From NCBI GenBank assembly GCA_013400115.1, contig VXBP01003666.1:161928-225927 (forward strand): a DNA stretch of 64,000 nt, written 5' to 3'. Every line of letters starts with the position of its first letter. Within the stretch, counting starts at the first letter, position 1. Origin of the DNA: Rhinopomastus cyanomelas (Eukaryota > Chordata > Aves > Bucerotiformes > Rhinopomastidae). Shown here piece after piece: positions 1 through 11,282 of the stretch. Position numbers and translations under genes: made by a program. The notes below the pieces were generated by a model. It was not told the DNA's origin and did no database searches. It saw only the letters and a list, made by a program, of their open reading frames with translations.

Positions 1-3000
1 GGAGCCTGGTCTCACGTTCCTGAGATACTGCTTCCACAGGATGGTGCCAGAACTGCTTTCGATACCAAAAAGCTAAGCAGAGAGACACAGTAAAATCAAA
101 GTTGAGAACAGCTCATCTCTCCCATTCACACACTGCATCCTTCCTCAGGATATGACAGAGAAAGAAGAGTCTTAGCTCCTCTCCAAAGCTGCCACAAAAC
201 ATCCTGTGCACTTCCAAGATCACAGTTATCGAGGCTGGAAAAGCCCTCCGAGCTCATCCATCCTAGACCAGGACTAACATCACCCCAGAGGCCACACCAG
301 GGCACAAAGGGCCACAGACAGCCTGTTCTTCAACACCTCCAGGGATGGATGGGGACTCCACCACTGCCCTGGGCAGTCCTTTTCAAGGTCTGATCCCCCT
401 TTCCCTGAGGAAGGGCTTCCTAACATCCAACCTAAACTTGAATGTTCCTGTGCGACTTGGTCTAGGTGATCCTGTTCTGGCAGGGGGATTGGACTGGATG
501 ATCTTCTGAGGTCCCTTCCAATCTCTAATGATTCTGTGATTCTAAAGATATTCTGCCCAAAACCTGGCTAAAACCAGGGGTGGGGATTCAGAGTTCAGAT
601 TCTTTGCTACAGTCCAGACACAGACTCCTACCCCAGCTCTCTCACCTTTCCCGAAGCAGTGACCATCACCATCATTTTCTGGAGGTTAAATTCATCTCTG
701 GCCAAATTGTCAATGTTGATCTCATTTTTAATCTGGCTCCGGGGTTTCCTGGCATCGTAGAACATCTTCCACAAATGAGCAGTCCAGGCTTGCAACAGGA
801 TCAGTTGGGAGGACAGGCGCTTCAGAAACATCCCCAGCAAGCCATCTGCAAACAGACCGACAGTGATACCAAGGGGCGAAGGACCATCGCGTCCCACTTC
901 ACAACCACAGCCACGGTCACAGCCAGTGGAAGAAACGCAGCCATGCATGAACCGATGACAACTTCATGGCCTCTAGCTGCCTCCACGCTCATTGCTCAGA
1001 GCAAGATAAGCCCTCGGAATAAAAACCCCACTGTGTTCCGCTAGATGGGGGGTTACATTTAGCTTCCTATCATGAGCACAACTCCAGGCTTAAACTGTGT
1101 TTCACTGGTGAGGAAAGCAAGCAGACGGATCGAGTTCCACTCGAAGCATTAGTCACAAGAATCAGCAAACACCACATGCAGTCTGAAGTTACCTTGAATG
1201 GCTGCATCCAGGACAGCAAGAGACAACAAAAGAAAGCAAAAACAAGAGCTATTGCCACGGAGTCTTTGGAAAAGGGCAATGAAACGTTCAGGAGAGGTGG
1301 TCAAAACCCCTCCTGTGGCTGCTGGCAGGTTTTGGTCACAACTAAATATACTCGGGCCACCTGCATTTGGCTTTGGACATCAAAAGTTTGTACAGAAAGG
1401 GGTTTGTGTTTATTTGCTGTCAGATCTGAATCTGAATCTTAATTTGAATCTGAACTCTCAGCTCAGAGGACAAAGGAAGTAATAAATCCATTTATTCAGG
1501 AAAAAAAAACACTCACGGAGGCGAGTTTGGATCACAACAACCCCATGCAACGCTAGAGGCTTGGGGAGCTGGGGCAGGAAAGGGCCTGGGGGTTCTAATC
1601 AACAGACAGCTGAACAGGAGCCAGCAGGGTGCCCTGGTAGCCAAGAAAGCCAATGGCCTGGATCAGCACCAGTGTGGCCAGCAGGACTAGGGAGGTGATC
1701 ATTGCCCTGTGCTGGACGCTGGTGAGGCTGCATCTTGAGCACTGTGCCCAGTTTTGGGCACCTCAACACAGGAGAGATATTGAGGGGCTGGAGCAAGTGC
1801 AAGGCAGGGCAACGGAGCTGAGGAAGGGCCTGGAGAAATCAATCTTATGAGGAGCGATTTGGGCTCTTGAGTTTGAAGGAGGCCGAGAGGAGACCCCATC
1901 ACTCTCTACAACTGAAAGGATGTTGTGGAGAGGTTGGTGCTGGTCTCCTCTCACAAGCAATTGGGGGCAGAACAAGAGGGAAGGGGTCCAAACTACAATA
2001 CAGAAGAGGGTGAGACTGGACATTGGGAAGACTGCTCACAGGAGGAGCAGTCAGGCACTGGAACAGACTGCCCAGGGAGAGAGCAGAGTCCCCATCCCTG
2101 GAGGTGTTTAAAGAACACTCAGCTGTGGTGTTGAGTTGTCTGGTTTGAGGGTGAACTTTGTAGAGTAGGGCTGAGAGTTGGACTGGATGATCCTGAGAGT
2201 CTTTTCCAACCTGAATCATTCTGTGATTTTCAGGTAATTCTACTGAGACAATAGTTTACCTGCTTTCTTTCCAAATTCTCCCTCCAGCTCAGCCTGTGCA
2301 CCTGTCAGAGGGAGATCCACCATCTCCAAGCTCACCACCTCTGCTAGAGACTCCTCTCTACTCCACACCACCTTTCCTGGAAAGAAAAATCAGTCAAGTA
2401 TAAGACAAATCAACTTAATTATCTGGGAATAGACTCACTCAATGCAGAAGTATCTTCCAGTGGACCCTCCAAATGCAAATCAGTTCTTAACCAAGTGCAG
2501 AACACTGCCTATCTACTATCTGATGCAGTGTCATGAGCTACTTCATAACAGACAAAAGCTTTATACTGCTGGAAAAAGCCCCACAGGACCACTAACAGCA
2601 CTCTGGTGATTTAAAAGGATGACAGTAGTGAGGTCTGTTTAGAAGAGGAGATGTACAGCGTGAACTCTGGGGTTCCTTTTCAGACCTAGAAAACTCAGGT
2701 CACCAAGAGGGACCTTCAGCCCTTCCTGAAACGTGAGGATCTTTCCTGATGAAGCTTTAAGGAAAATTGACAAGATTTCAACTTTCATCCTACAGAAGGG
2801 TTTTGAAATCTGCAATAAAGCAAAGAGGTTCAAGGGCTCTGCTGGCAGAGCTCTTCTCTCAGATGAGATGTCTTGTGAGGGTGAAAGAGTCCCCAGCATC
2901 TTCCTTAGTTAAGTTTGTTTGGTCACTTCCAAGCAAAGCCAAGCCAAGCCAAAATAGAATTGTTTGGTACTTAGAATTGTCTTCTTGTCCTGCAGTGAAG

Positions 3001-6000
3001 AGGTGGGTGCTCTTAAAAGCGGAGTCAGCTGTCTGCGCTGGTTACCTGGCTGCTGGAGGAACATCAGCATGTGGTCCTCTGTCTGCACCAAGGCTCGATA
3101 GCCCACAGAGTCATCCTTCTTCAGGAAAACTTGGATGTAGAGCTGGAAAAAAGAGCGAACAGTCTAATGAGCACGTCGTCTCCTTGGGGGAAACAGGATT
3201 GTTGTGTGAAACGAGCAAGCAGTGGGATTTTATGCTGCAATCTTTGAGGTGCTGGAGCAGGTCCAGAGGAGCAATTAGGCTGGGGAAGGGACTGGAGGGA
3301 AAGGCTGATGGGAACAGGCTAAAGGAGCTGGGGGTGTTTAGCCTGGAGAAGAGGACACTCAGGGGAGACATTCTCCCTCCTTCCAGCTCCCTGAAGGGAG
3401 GTTGTAGTCAGGTGGGGGTCAGGCTCTTCTCCCAGGCAACCAGCACCAGGACGAGAGGGCAAGGCCTGAAGCTGCCAGGGGAAGGTTAGGTTGCATGTTA
3501 GGAAGCCCTTCCTCAAAAAGAAAAGAGGATCAGAGCCTGGACTGGACTGCCCAGGGCAGTTGTGGAGTCCCCATCCATCCATCCCTGGAGGCACTGAAGG
3601 ACAGGCTGGCTGCGCCCTTAGAGCCCTGGTGTGGCCGCTGGAATGATGATAGTTCCTGGTCTGGGCTGGCTGAGCTCAGAGGGCTTTTCCAGCCTCAATG
3701 ATTCCAGGACTCTGCGAATCTCATGTGTCATGAGATGCTTTTCACCTCATCTGAAGGGCTCTACCAGTCCTGCCAAATCAGGGCAGGGAGGGTACCGCGG
3801 GTCTGAGAAACCACCATGCTGAAATAATCTCTCCCTGCTCACCTGCTGTGGTTTGGCACCACTCTGCTCCAGGGTAAAGGTGATGGTGGTATCCAACAAT
3901 CTTTGTCCTGTTTCAACCAGGTACAGATTAATGTTGTAGGTTTGATTGGAGCACGTTAAGGACTCCTGCAACAACGGGCAGAAAAAGGCCCTTAAACATG
4001 CACAGCAAACTCTGCAGGATTTCATGAAGCCCTGCCACATGAGGAAAAGGCTGAGAGAGCTGGGTTTTTTCAACACTGAGAGAAGAAGGCTGAGGGAAGA
4101 CCACATCCCCAGGGACCTGGACATAAAGGGTGGCTGCCAAGAAGATAGAGACTCCCTATTCAGAAGGAGTCCCACAGTAAACACTGGACTGCGGAGGAGA
4201 ATTATTCACTGTGAGACCAGTTAAACACTGGAATAGTCTTCCCAAGAATCACAGAACATCAGGGATTGGAAGGGACCTCGAAAGATCATCCAGTCCAGTC
4301 ACCCTGCCACAGCAGGATCCCATAGATCCAGGTGCACAGGAGCATGACCAGGAGGGTTTGAAATGTCTCCAGAGAAGGAGACTCCAGAACCCCTCTGGGC
4401 AGCCCCTTCCAGGGGTCTGTCACCCTCACCGTGAAGGAAGTTCCTCCTCATATTGATGTGGAATGGATTCCTCAACTCTGGAGAGTTTTACAGCTCAGCC
4501 TGACAGGGTACTGGGCCACCTCATTTAAACTGGATTTCTTTCATTTACCAGGTTGGACTTAATGATTATCTTTGGGATCCCTTCCAACCTTTCTATGGGA
4601 TTCTGTGATGTTCAGCAAGAACTGGGGCTTCACTACAGTTCCAGATTATCTACATGGAGCTGCCACAAAACACCAGTCTTCAAAAAAGAAGCTGTAGCAC
4701 CTTTTGCCTCCTGTTCCTGAACATAAAGGGATAAACCGTTCAAGACTTTCTACTGTTCTAGGGAACAAAAACCCATTATACCTGCTTCCAAGAAGTCTCT
4801 AGTGCACCTCCAGCATGAAGGACATCAGAACTTCCAGGTTTCTGGAATGAGGATAAGAAAGAAGATGGCTGCAGACCACAGCAGGAGTACAGAACAGATC
4901 AGGCAAGACTTCTGAAAGCAGGTGGGAAACAATTCGATTCTGCTATGGTCTATTCCATTGGTGATCAAGATGAAACCTTGCTGAGCTGGGGATCCCAAGG
5001 AGCTGGACTCCTCTAAAGATCAGTGAAATGGTGCAGACCACCTCACGCTGGGCAGAAGCAGGACAGCAAGTTTCACAAGAGAGCTTGAGCTCAATCAAAC
5101 CCAGACCTGCTTGCATTACTGCTGCCTTCACAGGTCTGACGAGTTAATCTTCCTCTCCCTCGGGTTATTACCTATCCCTAGGCTTGTGGAAGGCAACACT
5201 TGTGGGACCCACCCCCAGCTCACATCTGTAGAAGAGCCTTGCTGGTTACACCACACAGAGACATCCTGCTCACCAGCTCATTCCTGCAGGTCAGGACAGC
5301 GGCCACAGTTTTCTCCCCAGTTGTTGCAAAACTGACCAAAGCTGCCTGAAAAGAAAGTACAAATCAGGAAATCATCAAACAAACCAGAAAATCCCCAACC
5401 CCCACCCTAAACTACCCGTGCAGCCAGTTAAACCCTGCCGGGATTAAAACCAGATGCTCTTTCACAGCCAAACTGAAACGTCCCTGTTTCACCACATTAA
5501 ATCAGAGTATTTCTATTAAGACTGGAAATGTTTCTCATAAAGATGGAAAGAGCTGACTGGCTCTTTTGCCTTGTCAGGTCCAGCATTATTGACCTTTTCA
5601 CAGATTTTCTGCTTTTAAAAACCTCTCGGCTGCTCTAACCAAGGTGCTGCTGCACTGCTGGCCATGCTGCACCTCTCCACTTCAAACCAGTAAATCACCC
5701 CAACATAGAATCATACAATAGCTGGCGCTGGAAGAGACCTTAAAGATCACAGAATCCCAGAATGACTGAGGCTTGAAAAGCCTCTCTGAACTCAGCCAGC
5801 CCAGACCAGGAACTAACATCACCCCAGTAGCCACATCAGGGCACTAAGAGGAACAGCCAGTCCGTTCTTCAACACCTCCAGGGATGGGGACTCTACCACT
5901 GCCCTGGGCAGTCCAGTCCACTGTCTGATCCCCCTTTCCACGAGGAAGGGCTTCCTAACATCCAACCTAACCCTCCCCAGGCAGCTTCAGGCCCTGCCCT

Positions 6001-9000
6001 CTCATCATGGCGCTGGTTGCCTGGGAGAAGAACTTGACCCCCACCAGACCACAACTTCCCTTTAAAGAGTTGGAGAGAAAGAGAAGGTCTCCCCTGAGTC
6101 TCCTCTTCTCCAGGCTAAACACTCACCCTGCACAGGCAGGGACACCTTCACTAGAGCAGGTTACTCAGGGACCCAGCCAACCCAGCCTTCAACGCTGCCA
6201 GGGATGGGGCAGCCACAACTGCCCTGGGCAACCTGTTCCAGCATATCGGCACCTTCATGGTAAAGAATTTGTTCCTCATGTCCAACCTCAATCTCCCCTC
6301 TTCAAGTCTGGAACCCTGTCCCCTTGTCGTCTTGCTCTCTTGCTACCACTCCTGTCAAAAGCCCTCCCCCAACTTTCTTGTAGCCCTCTTCCTTCAGATA
6401 TTGGGAAGCTGCTTGCAGGTCAACTGGGAGCCTCCTCTTCTGCAGGCTGAACAACCCCGCTTGCTCAGTCTGTCCTCACAGAGGAGGTCCTCCAACCCTC
6501 TGCTCATTTGAGTTGCTCTCCTCTGGACACCTTCCAGCTCTGTGTCCTTCTGATGTTAGAGACTCCAGAACAGGACACAGGACTCCACGTCAGGTCTCAC
6601 CAGTGCAGAGCAGGAACACGAACAGCTGTCAGCAGCAAAACACCCCTACTACGAAGACTGGAAGTATACGACCAGCTGCAATGAATGCAATGGCTTCTGC
6701 GTGTTCCAGCCAAGGGTACAATCGAAACGAGAAGCTCAGCAGCTCATTGACAGCACCCAGCACAGAGGTTTGTTTGTTTTAAAGAGATTTAAGCTGCAGT
6801 TGGCCCCCTCACCTGGGTGTATTTATCTTGATTACCTGCTGGAAATCCCGAAGGTGGCTGAGCAGCCAATGCTTATACTGCAGCAGAGAGAAGTGGCTCG
6901 GAGACAGCTGCAGGAAGAACTGAGTCCGTGAGGCACTGGTTACAGTGGGCTGAGTGGCTAATATCCTGGGCTGGAAGTCATCAGCAAACTCCAGTTCAAG
7001 AGACTGTGAAAGGGAGGCAACTGTTTATATTCATGAGAACTCTTCCTATGCTGAAAACAAACACTTCCTTTTACCAGTGCAAACACAATCTCGGTGAAGT
7101 GGCTCCCCATGTCCCAGAGTGATTGAGGCTGGAAAAGTCCCCTGAGGTCAGCTAGCCCAGACCAGGAACTAACATCAACCCAGCAGCCACATCAGGGCAC
7201 TAAGGGCTACAGCCAGCCTGTCCTTCAGCACCTCCAGGGACAAGAATTCCACCACTGCCCTGGGCAGTCCAGTCCAGGCTCTGATCACCCTTTCCATGAG
7301 GAAGGGCTTCCTAACATGCAACCTAACCCTCCCCTGGCAGCTTCAGGCCCTGCCCTCTTGTCCTGGTGGTGGTCCGACGGGAAAGAGCCCGACCCCCACC
7401 TGACTACAACCTCCCTTCAGGAAGTTGGAGAGAGGGAGTTCAACAAGAAACAAAGCAGAAGTAGGGAGGCCTCAGCTCCACTAGAACAAATCTCATCCAG
7501 AACGATTAGACAGATAACAAGTTCTCTCTATTCCTTCAATTTGTGGATGATCCTCCCCACTACATCCTCTGTACTTTCCCCATAAGAGAGGCCCCACACT
7601 GTCAGGTTTTGCCAGGCACCAAACCAACTGCAAAATGAATCACATACGATGGACTGAGAGCCCTTCTCACCTGCAGCGGGATCTGCTTCATCTCCTGCTC
7701 TGTCTCCAAGGAGCAAACATAGAGTGAGTGTGTGTCCTTGTCCACACACACCAGTACTGCCTCTCCCACCACACCGCACACACCGTGTAAGCTCTGCAGC
7801 CATGGGGCTGCCACTCTGATCTGCCAAGAAGAGACAGAAACAGACGAAGTTGCCAACAGCACAAAGTCTTCAAAAAATCCACTCTGGACAGAGCTAGGGA
7901 GTTAAATCGGAATTAGTTTTATCTATCACCCTGAGAGAAACCATCTATCAGCTGGAGATTTCCAGGATCACAGAACATTAGGGACTGGACAGGACCTCGA
8001 ATGATCACCAGTCCAATCCCCCACCACAGCAGGATCCCCTACATCCAGTCATACAGGAACATGGCCAGGAGGGTTTGAAACATCTCCAGAGGAGGAGACT
8101 CACAGCCCCTCTGGGCAGCCTTTGCCAGGGCTCTGGCACCCTCACTGGGAACAAGGTCCTTCTCACAGTGATGTGGAACCTCCTCTGTTCCAGCTCACAC
8201 CTGCTGCCCCTTGTCCTGTCGCCACGTGCCCCTGAGCAGAGCCTGGCTCCATCCTCCTGATATCCACCCTTTGCATACCAATCAACACTTATGGGGTCAT
8301 CTCTCAGGCTCCTTTTTTCCCAGCTCAAGAGCCCCAGCTCCCTCAGCCTTTCCTCAGCAGGGAGGTGCTCCACTCCCTTCATCATCTTTGTGGCTCTGCA
8401 CTGGACCCCCTCAAGCAGCTCTATGTCCTTCTGGAACTGAAGGGCCCACAACTGGACACACCACCACCTGGAAGTCTAATTCAGTTTGATTTCAGGGCAT
8501 TCAGCAGTGACATCTGTTGATTTGCCCTGCAGGAAGCACCACAGTGAACAGGAAGTCCACCTGCAGTACAAAAATTAATGACTCAGAGCACTGGAACAGG
8601 TTTCCCAGGGGGGTTGTGGAGTCTCCCTCTCTGGAGACATTGAAAGCCCACCTGGTCATGTTCCTGTGCAACTGGATGTAGGGCATCCTGCTGTAACCAG
8701 GGGATTGGACTGGTTTCTTCCAACTGTTAACATTCTGCGATTCTGTTTGTGACTCTGCACAGGACAGCCCAGCCCATCTAGCTGGAAAGTCGTTCATTAC
8801 CATCAAATTCTGTGCTTTGTTACCTGTTTTGTGATTTCTCCATCTTCTACACTGAACGTTAACACATTCAGATGGCTCTGGGGAACGATTCCAAGCACCA
8901 GGATCACTCCAGTCCCACAGGAATACAACATCTGGTACTGGGCACTGTCACTGCAAAAGAGGCAGCAACCCTGAAGCATCATCTTCTCAGCTTAGTGCTT

Positions 9001-11106
9001 TCAAATGTTTTCAAGAGCATCACACAAATTTCCACATCCTTTCCTCTCCAAGGCAATAAACTCCTTAAAGAGAAGTTGATACTTCTACTTGCCATCATTT
9101 CCTACCTCTCTGGTAACTGTTCCACCCATTTCTGGTGCCCATTGGACAGGTAGTGAAGAGAGATGGCTGTTTTCTTCAGAACTGCTACGTATTTCACCAC
9201 ATCCTGCAGCCCCACCAGAGAAGCCATCTGGAAACTAAACCAAGGGCAGAGAAACAACTGGTAACAAGTTGTTTTATCCCAAGAAAAAGCACACAACAAA
9301 CAGCATTCTGTTTGAAAACCTTTCTCAATTATCAGTCTGAAGCAAAATTTACAGCTCAGTTTGTACATTCTGGCTGTACTGGCCACTGGGGAGGTCTCCC
9401 CTCCAGTAGTGCGGGGCAGTGCTGGGCCCGTCACTTCAAGAAAGAGATGAAAGGGCTGGAGGAGGTCCAGAGGAGCAACAAGGCTGGGGAAGGGACTGGA
9501 GGGAAAGGGTGATGGGGATAGGCTGAGGAAGCTGGGAGTGTTTAACCTGGGGAAGAGGACACTCAGCGGGACCTTGTCTCTCTCTCCAGCTCTCTGAAGT
9601 GAGGTTGTAGTCAGGTGGGGGTCAGACTCTTCTCCCAGGCAACCAGTGCCACGATGAGAGGGCAGGGCCTGAAGGTGCCAGGGGAGGGTTAGGTTCAATG
9701 TTAGGAAGCCCTTCTTCAGGGAAAAGGTGCTCAGACGCTGGAACAGGACCATGAAGGGAAGGAGTACCAACATAAATTCTACCTGCCAGTGTCCAAGGAA
9801 GTCTCCCAGTTTAACCCTCCAATGTTGGTCTCCCAGGAACGCAGAATACGTCCAGCGTTGGACACAGTGATGGCATCTGCCCAGAAAAATAAGGAAACTA
9901 AATGAAGATAAAATTCATATCCCACCAGAGATCAACAGGACAAGTTCAATTTATGGTCTAATGAGTAGCTAGGGTCCCACGGACAGGACAACCACTGACC
10001 CCTGAGCAACATCTGCATGGTCTCCTTACCCTGCCCATGGATCAGCATCGCATCTATCACTCCTTCAAGGGTTCCCTTGTCTACATGACGCCACACTGAA
10101 AGAAGCAGAGTTAAGGGAGAATAAGATTTGTCCCCTGAAAGGTATTTACTTGCTATTATTTTTAAACCTCATGCTCTATAGCAATAAGCTTCCAGGGAGA
10201 AAAATCTGCCTGCCCTAAGCAGCAGCTTTTGAACTGCTAGCTGAAGCCTCTCAACCTGATAGTGCATTACAGAATCACAGAACATTAGGGATTGGAAGGA
10301 ACACGGCCAGGAGGGTTTGAAACATCTCCAGAGAAGGAAACACCACAACCCCCCTGGGCAGCCCCTTACAAGGCTCCAGCACCTTCACTCACAAGAAGGT
10401 CCTTCTCACACTTATGTGGAACCTCCTCTGCCCCAGCTCATACCCACTGCCCCTTGTCCTATCACTGGGTGCCCCTGAGCAGAGCCTGGCGCCATCCTCT
10501 TGACACCCCACCTTTTCCATATTGATCAACATTCACGGGGTCACCCCTCAGTGTCCTTTTTTGCAAGCTCAAGAGATCCAGCTCCCTCAGCCTTTCCTCA
10601 GCAAGGAGATGTTCCACTCCCTCCATCATCTTTATGGGTCTGCTCTGTGTATTACTTCATTAACATACCAACACAGCAAAAACCGATTGTGCTCTCAGTC
10701 TCAGCACTGTCTCCCATCCCAAACACCGCTTCACTCACGGATTTCACCACTCCTGGAATTCAGGGCGGCCACGACGTTCTTCTCGGTAGCTACAATAAGC
10801 TTCTTCGCGCCCTGCGAGGCCTCCAAGGAGGCGAACTTGAGCTTCCCCACATACTGCTGCCTCCTGCGACAGGACAAGGGAGCGAACGCGAGGAGGGTGA
10901 GGAGGGACAAGGGAGATGAAGGCCCAATGGTGCTGGGGGCGGCTGTTACTGCAGCAGAAGGCAGCACAGCGGGACCCAGCACCGCTCCTAAAACCTCGAC
11001 GAGTCCCTCCCAGTTTCCCCAGCACTCACCAGTCGAACTTGCCCACTTGGTCCTCGTATACGGCGGCCACCAGCGGCAGCAGCACCAACCACACCACAGC
11101 CGCCAT
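1..11106 (-). CDS. EMC1: EMC1, ER membrane protein complex subunit 1 (5' 15 exons, partial)
   Basis: EMC1 is the large lumenal subunit of the ER membrane protein complex, which inserts tail-anchored and multi-pass proteins into the ER membrane. Coding exons (minus strand, in order): 11030-11106, 10739-10863, 10030-10095, 9783-9876, 9106-9234, 8824-8950, 7671-7820, 6836-7003, 5274-5345, 4782-4868, 3843-3965, 3046-3142, 2260-2376, 646-845 and 1-72 (runs off the edge). They join in phase to 568 codons, a little over half of the usual ~990 residues. The start MAAVVWLVLLPLVAAVYEDQ reads as a cleavable signal peptide of about 16 residues. The rest matches the PQQ-like beta-propeller region, with stretches such as YVGKLKFASLEAS, VATEKNVVAALNSR, YLVETGQRLLDTTITF, VGYRALVQTEDH and LLGMFLKRLSSQLILLQAW. 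The DUF1620 domain and transmembrane anchor would be off the window. Exon 10 (4782-4868) encodes a Ser-rich loop that is poorly conserved, so it is the least certain exon. Nearly every intron over 500 bp carries CR1. Confidence 0.95.
219..439 (-). mobile_element. CR1 fragment (GATTGAGGCTGG-type 3' end)
   Basis: In EMC1 intron 14. Contains AGCTCATCCATCCTAGACC and GGAAGGGCTTCCTAACATCC, the antisense reading of a CR1 3' region. It is joined directly to a sense fragment (440-543) of another subfamily. Confidence 0.8.
440..543 (+). mobile_element. Short sense CR1 3' end
   Basis: Reads TGGATGATCTTCTGAGGTCC and ends ATGATTCTGTGATTCT, the terminal octamer repeats typical of CR1. Both partners of this head-to-head pair include their own 3' ends, so they are two insertions. 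Confidence 0.8.
1426..1452. repeat. Short GAATCT hexanucleotide repeat
   Basis: Four to five GAATCT/GAATTT-like units in EMC1 intron 13, probably a simple microsatellite. Confidence 0.6.
1575..2230 (+). mobile_element. CR1 fragment, EMC1 intron 13 (~650 bp)
   Basis: Sense reading from AAGGGCCTGGGGGTTCTAAT through GCACTGTGCCCAGTTTTGGG to the CTGAATCATTCTGTGATTTT end. It finishes about 30 bp from EMC1 exon 13 (2260-2376). Confidence 0.88.
3236..3720 (+). mobile_element. CR1 fragment, EMC1 intron 11
   Basis: Sense CR1 with GGCTAAAGGAGCTGGGGGTG and the end CTCAATGATTCCAGGACTCTGC. It belongs to the subfamily whose terminus reads CTCAGAGGGCTTTTCCAGCC. Confidence 0.88.
3984..4609 (+). mobile_element. 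Older CR1 interrupted by a younger CR1 (nested)
   Basis: The sense parts 3984-4238 (GGCTGAGAGAGCTGGG...) and 4465-4609 (GTTGGACTTAATGATTATC...TTCTGTGAT) belong to one element. A 226-bp antisense CR1 sits between them. It is in EMC1 intron 10 and starts about 20 bp from exon 11. Confidence 0.8.
4239..4464 (-). mobile_element. Young CR1 inserted into an older CR1
   Basis: Antisense copy beginning AATCACAGAACATCAGGGATT and ending at TTCCTCCTCATATTGATGTGG. The sense element resumes immediately after it. Confidence 0.85.
5704..6605 (-). mobile_element. Older CR1 split by a same-orientation CR1
   Basis: Outer element: the 3' end at 5704-5746 (AGAATCATACAATAGCTGGC), then 6125-6605 (CAGGCAGGGACACCTTCACT onward, with the RT-side text). 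The uninterrupted copy at 43170 shows the two parts should be continuous. EMC1 intron 8. Confidence 0.82.
5747..6124 (-). mobile_element. Inner CR1 nested in the 5704-6605 element
   Basis: Begins CAGAATCCCAGAATGACTGAG and ends CTCCAGGCTAAACACTC. Same subfamily as 219-439 and 7108-7440. Confidence 0.82.
7108..7440 (-). mobile_element. CR1 fragment, EMC1 intron 7
   Basis: CAGAGTGATTGAGGCTGG to GGAAGTTGGAGAGAGGGAG, antisense CR1 3' region. Confidence 0.87.
7961..8478 (-). mobile_element. CR1 fragment, EMC1 intron 6
   Basis: Young-subfamily antisense copy. The minus strand still reads ...RLRELGLLSWEKRSLRDDPI of the RT C-terminus. Confidence 0.9.
8535..8746 (+). mobile_element. CR1 3' end, EMC1 intron 6, opposite to its neighbour
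   Basis: Sense text GAGCACTGGAACAGGTTTCC and TCTGGAGACATTGAAAGCC, ending CATTCTGCGATTCTG. It lies about 80 bp from exon 6 (8824-8950). Confidence 0.82.
9379..9760 (+). mobile_element. CR1 fragment, EMC1 intron 4
   Basis: Sense CR1 GGCTGAGGAAGCTGGGAGTG. It lacks the final ~100 bp and ends abruptly about 20 bp from exon 4 (9783-9876). Confidence 0.85.
10268..10645 (-). mobile_element. CR1 fragment, EMC1 intron 2
   Basis: Antisense young-subfamily CR1 with a ~65-bp internal deletion near its 3' end: GGATTGGAAGGAACACGGCC skips the usual ATCCAGTCC block. Confidence 0.85.
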
Positions 11107-11282
11107 GTTGCCCCGAGGGGGGGCTTACTGCCGCGGGGCTGCCCGCGCTGCCGCCTGCGCGAAGTACCCTTCCTGAACGTCGACAGCTGAGAGCAGGCGC
11201 CGTGTGGGGCAGCCCTGCGGGGTGCGCCCAGCAGCCCCCGCGGCGCCGACAGGGGGCCTCGAAGCAACCGGGCGGCAGCACC
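11107..11282. promoter_or_regulatory. Bidirectional CpG-rich promoter between EMC1 and MRTO4
   Basis: The two start codons (EMC1 at 11106 minus, MRTO4 at 11283 plus) are only 176 bp apart and point away from each other. The interval and its flanks (about 10750-11500) are rich in CpG, and no TATA box is visible. This is the usual layout of a shared housekeeping promoter. A GGAA-type ETS core occurs around 11166-11172 on the minus strand. The head-to-head arrangement is seen directly; shared regulation is inference. Confidence 0.75.

Noticed and set aside
440..543. Twin-priming inversion of one CR1 with 219-439
   Set aside because: Both pieces contain their own 3' termini and belong to different subfamilies, so two separate insertions explain them better.
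9102..9773. 223-codon minus-strand frame
   Set aside because: It combines EMC1 exon 5 with antisense CR1 text; only 9106-9234 is coding.
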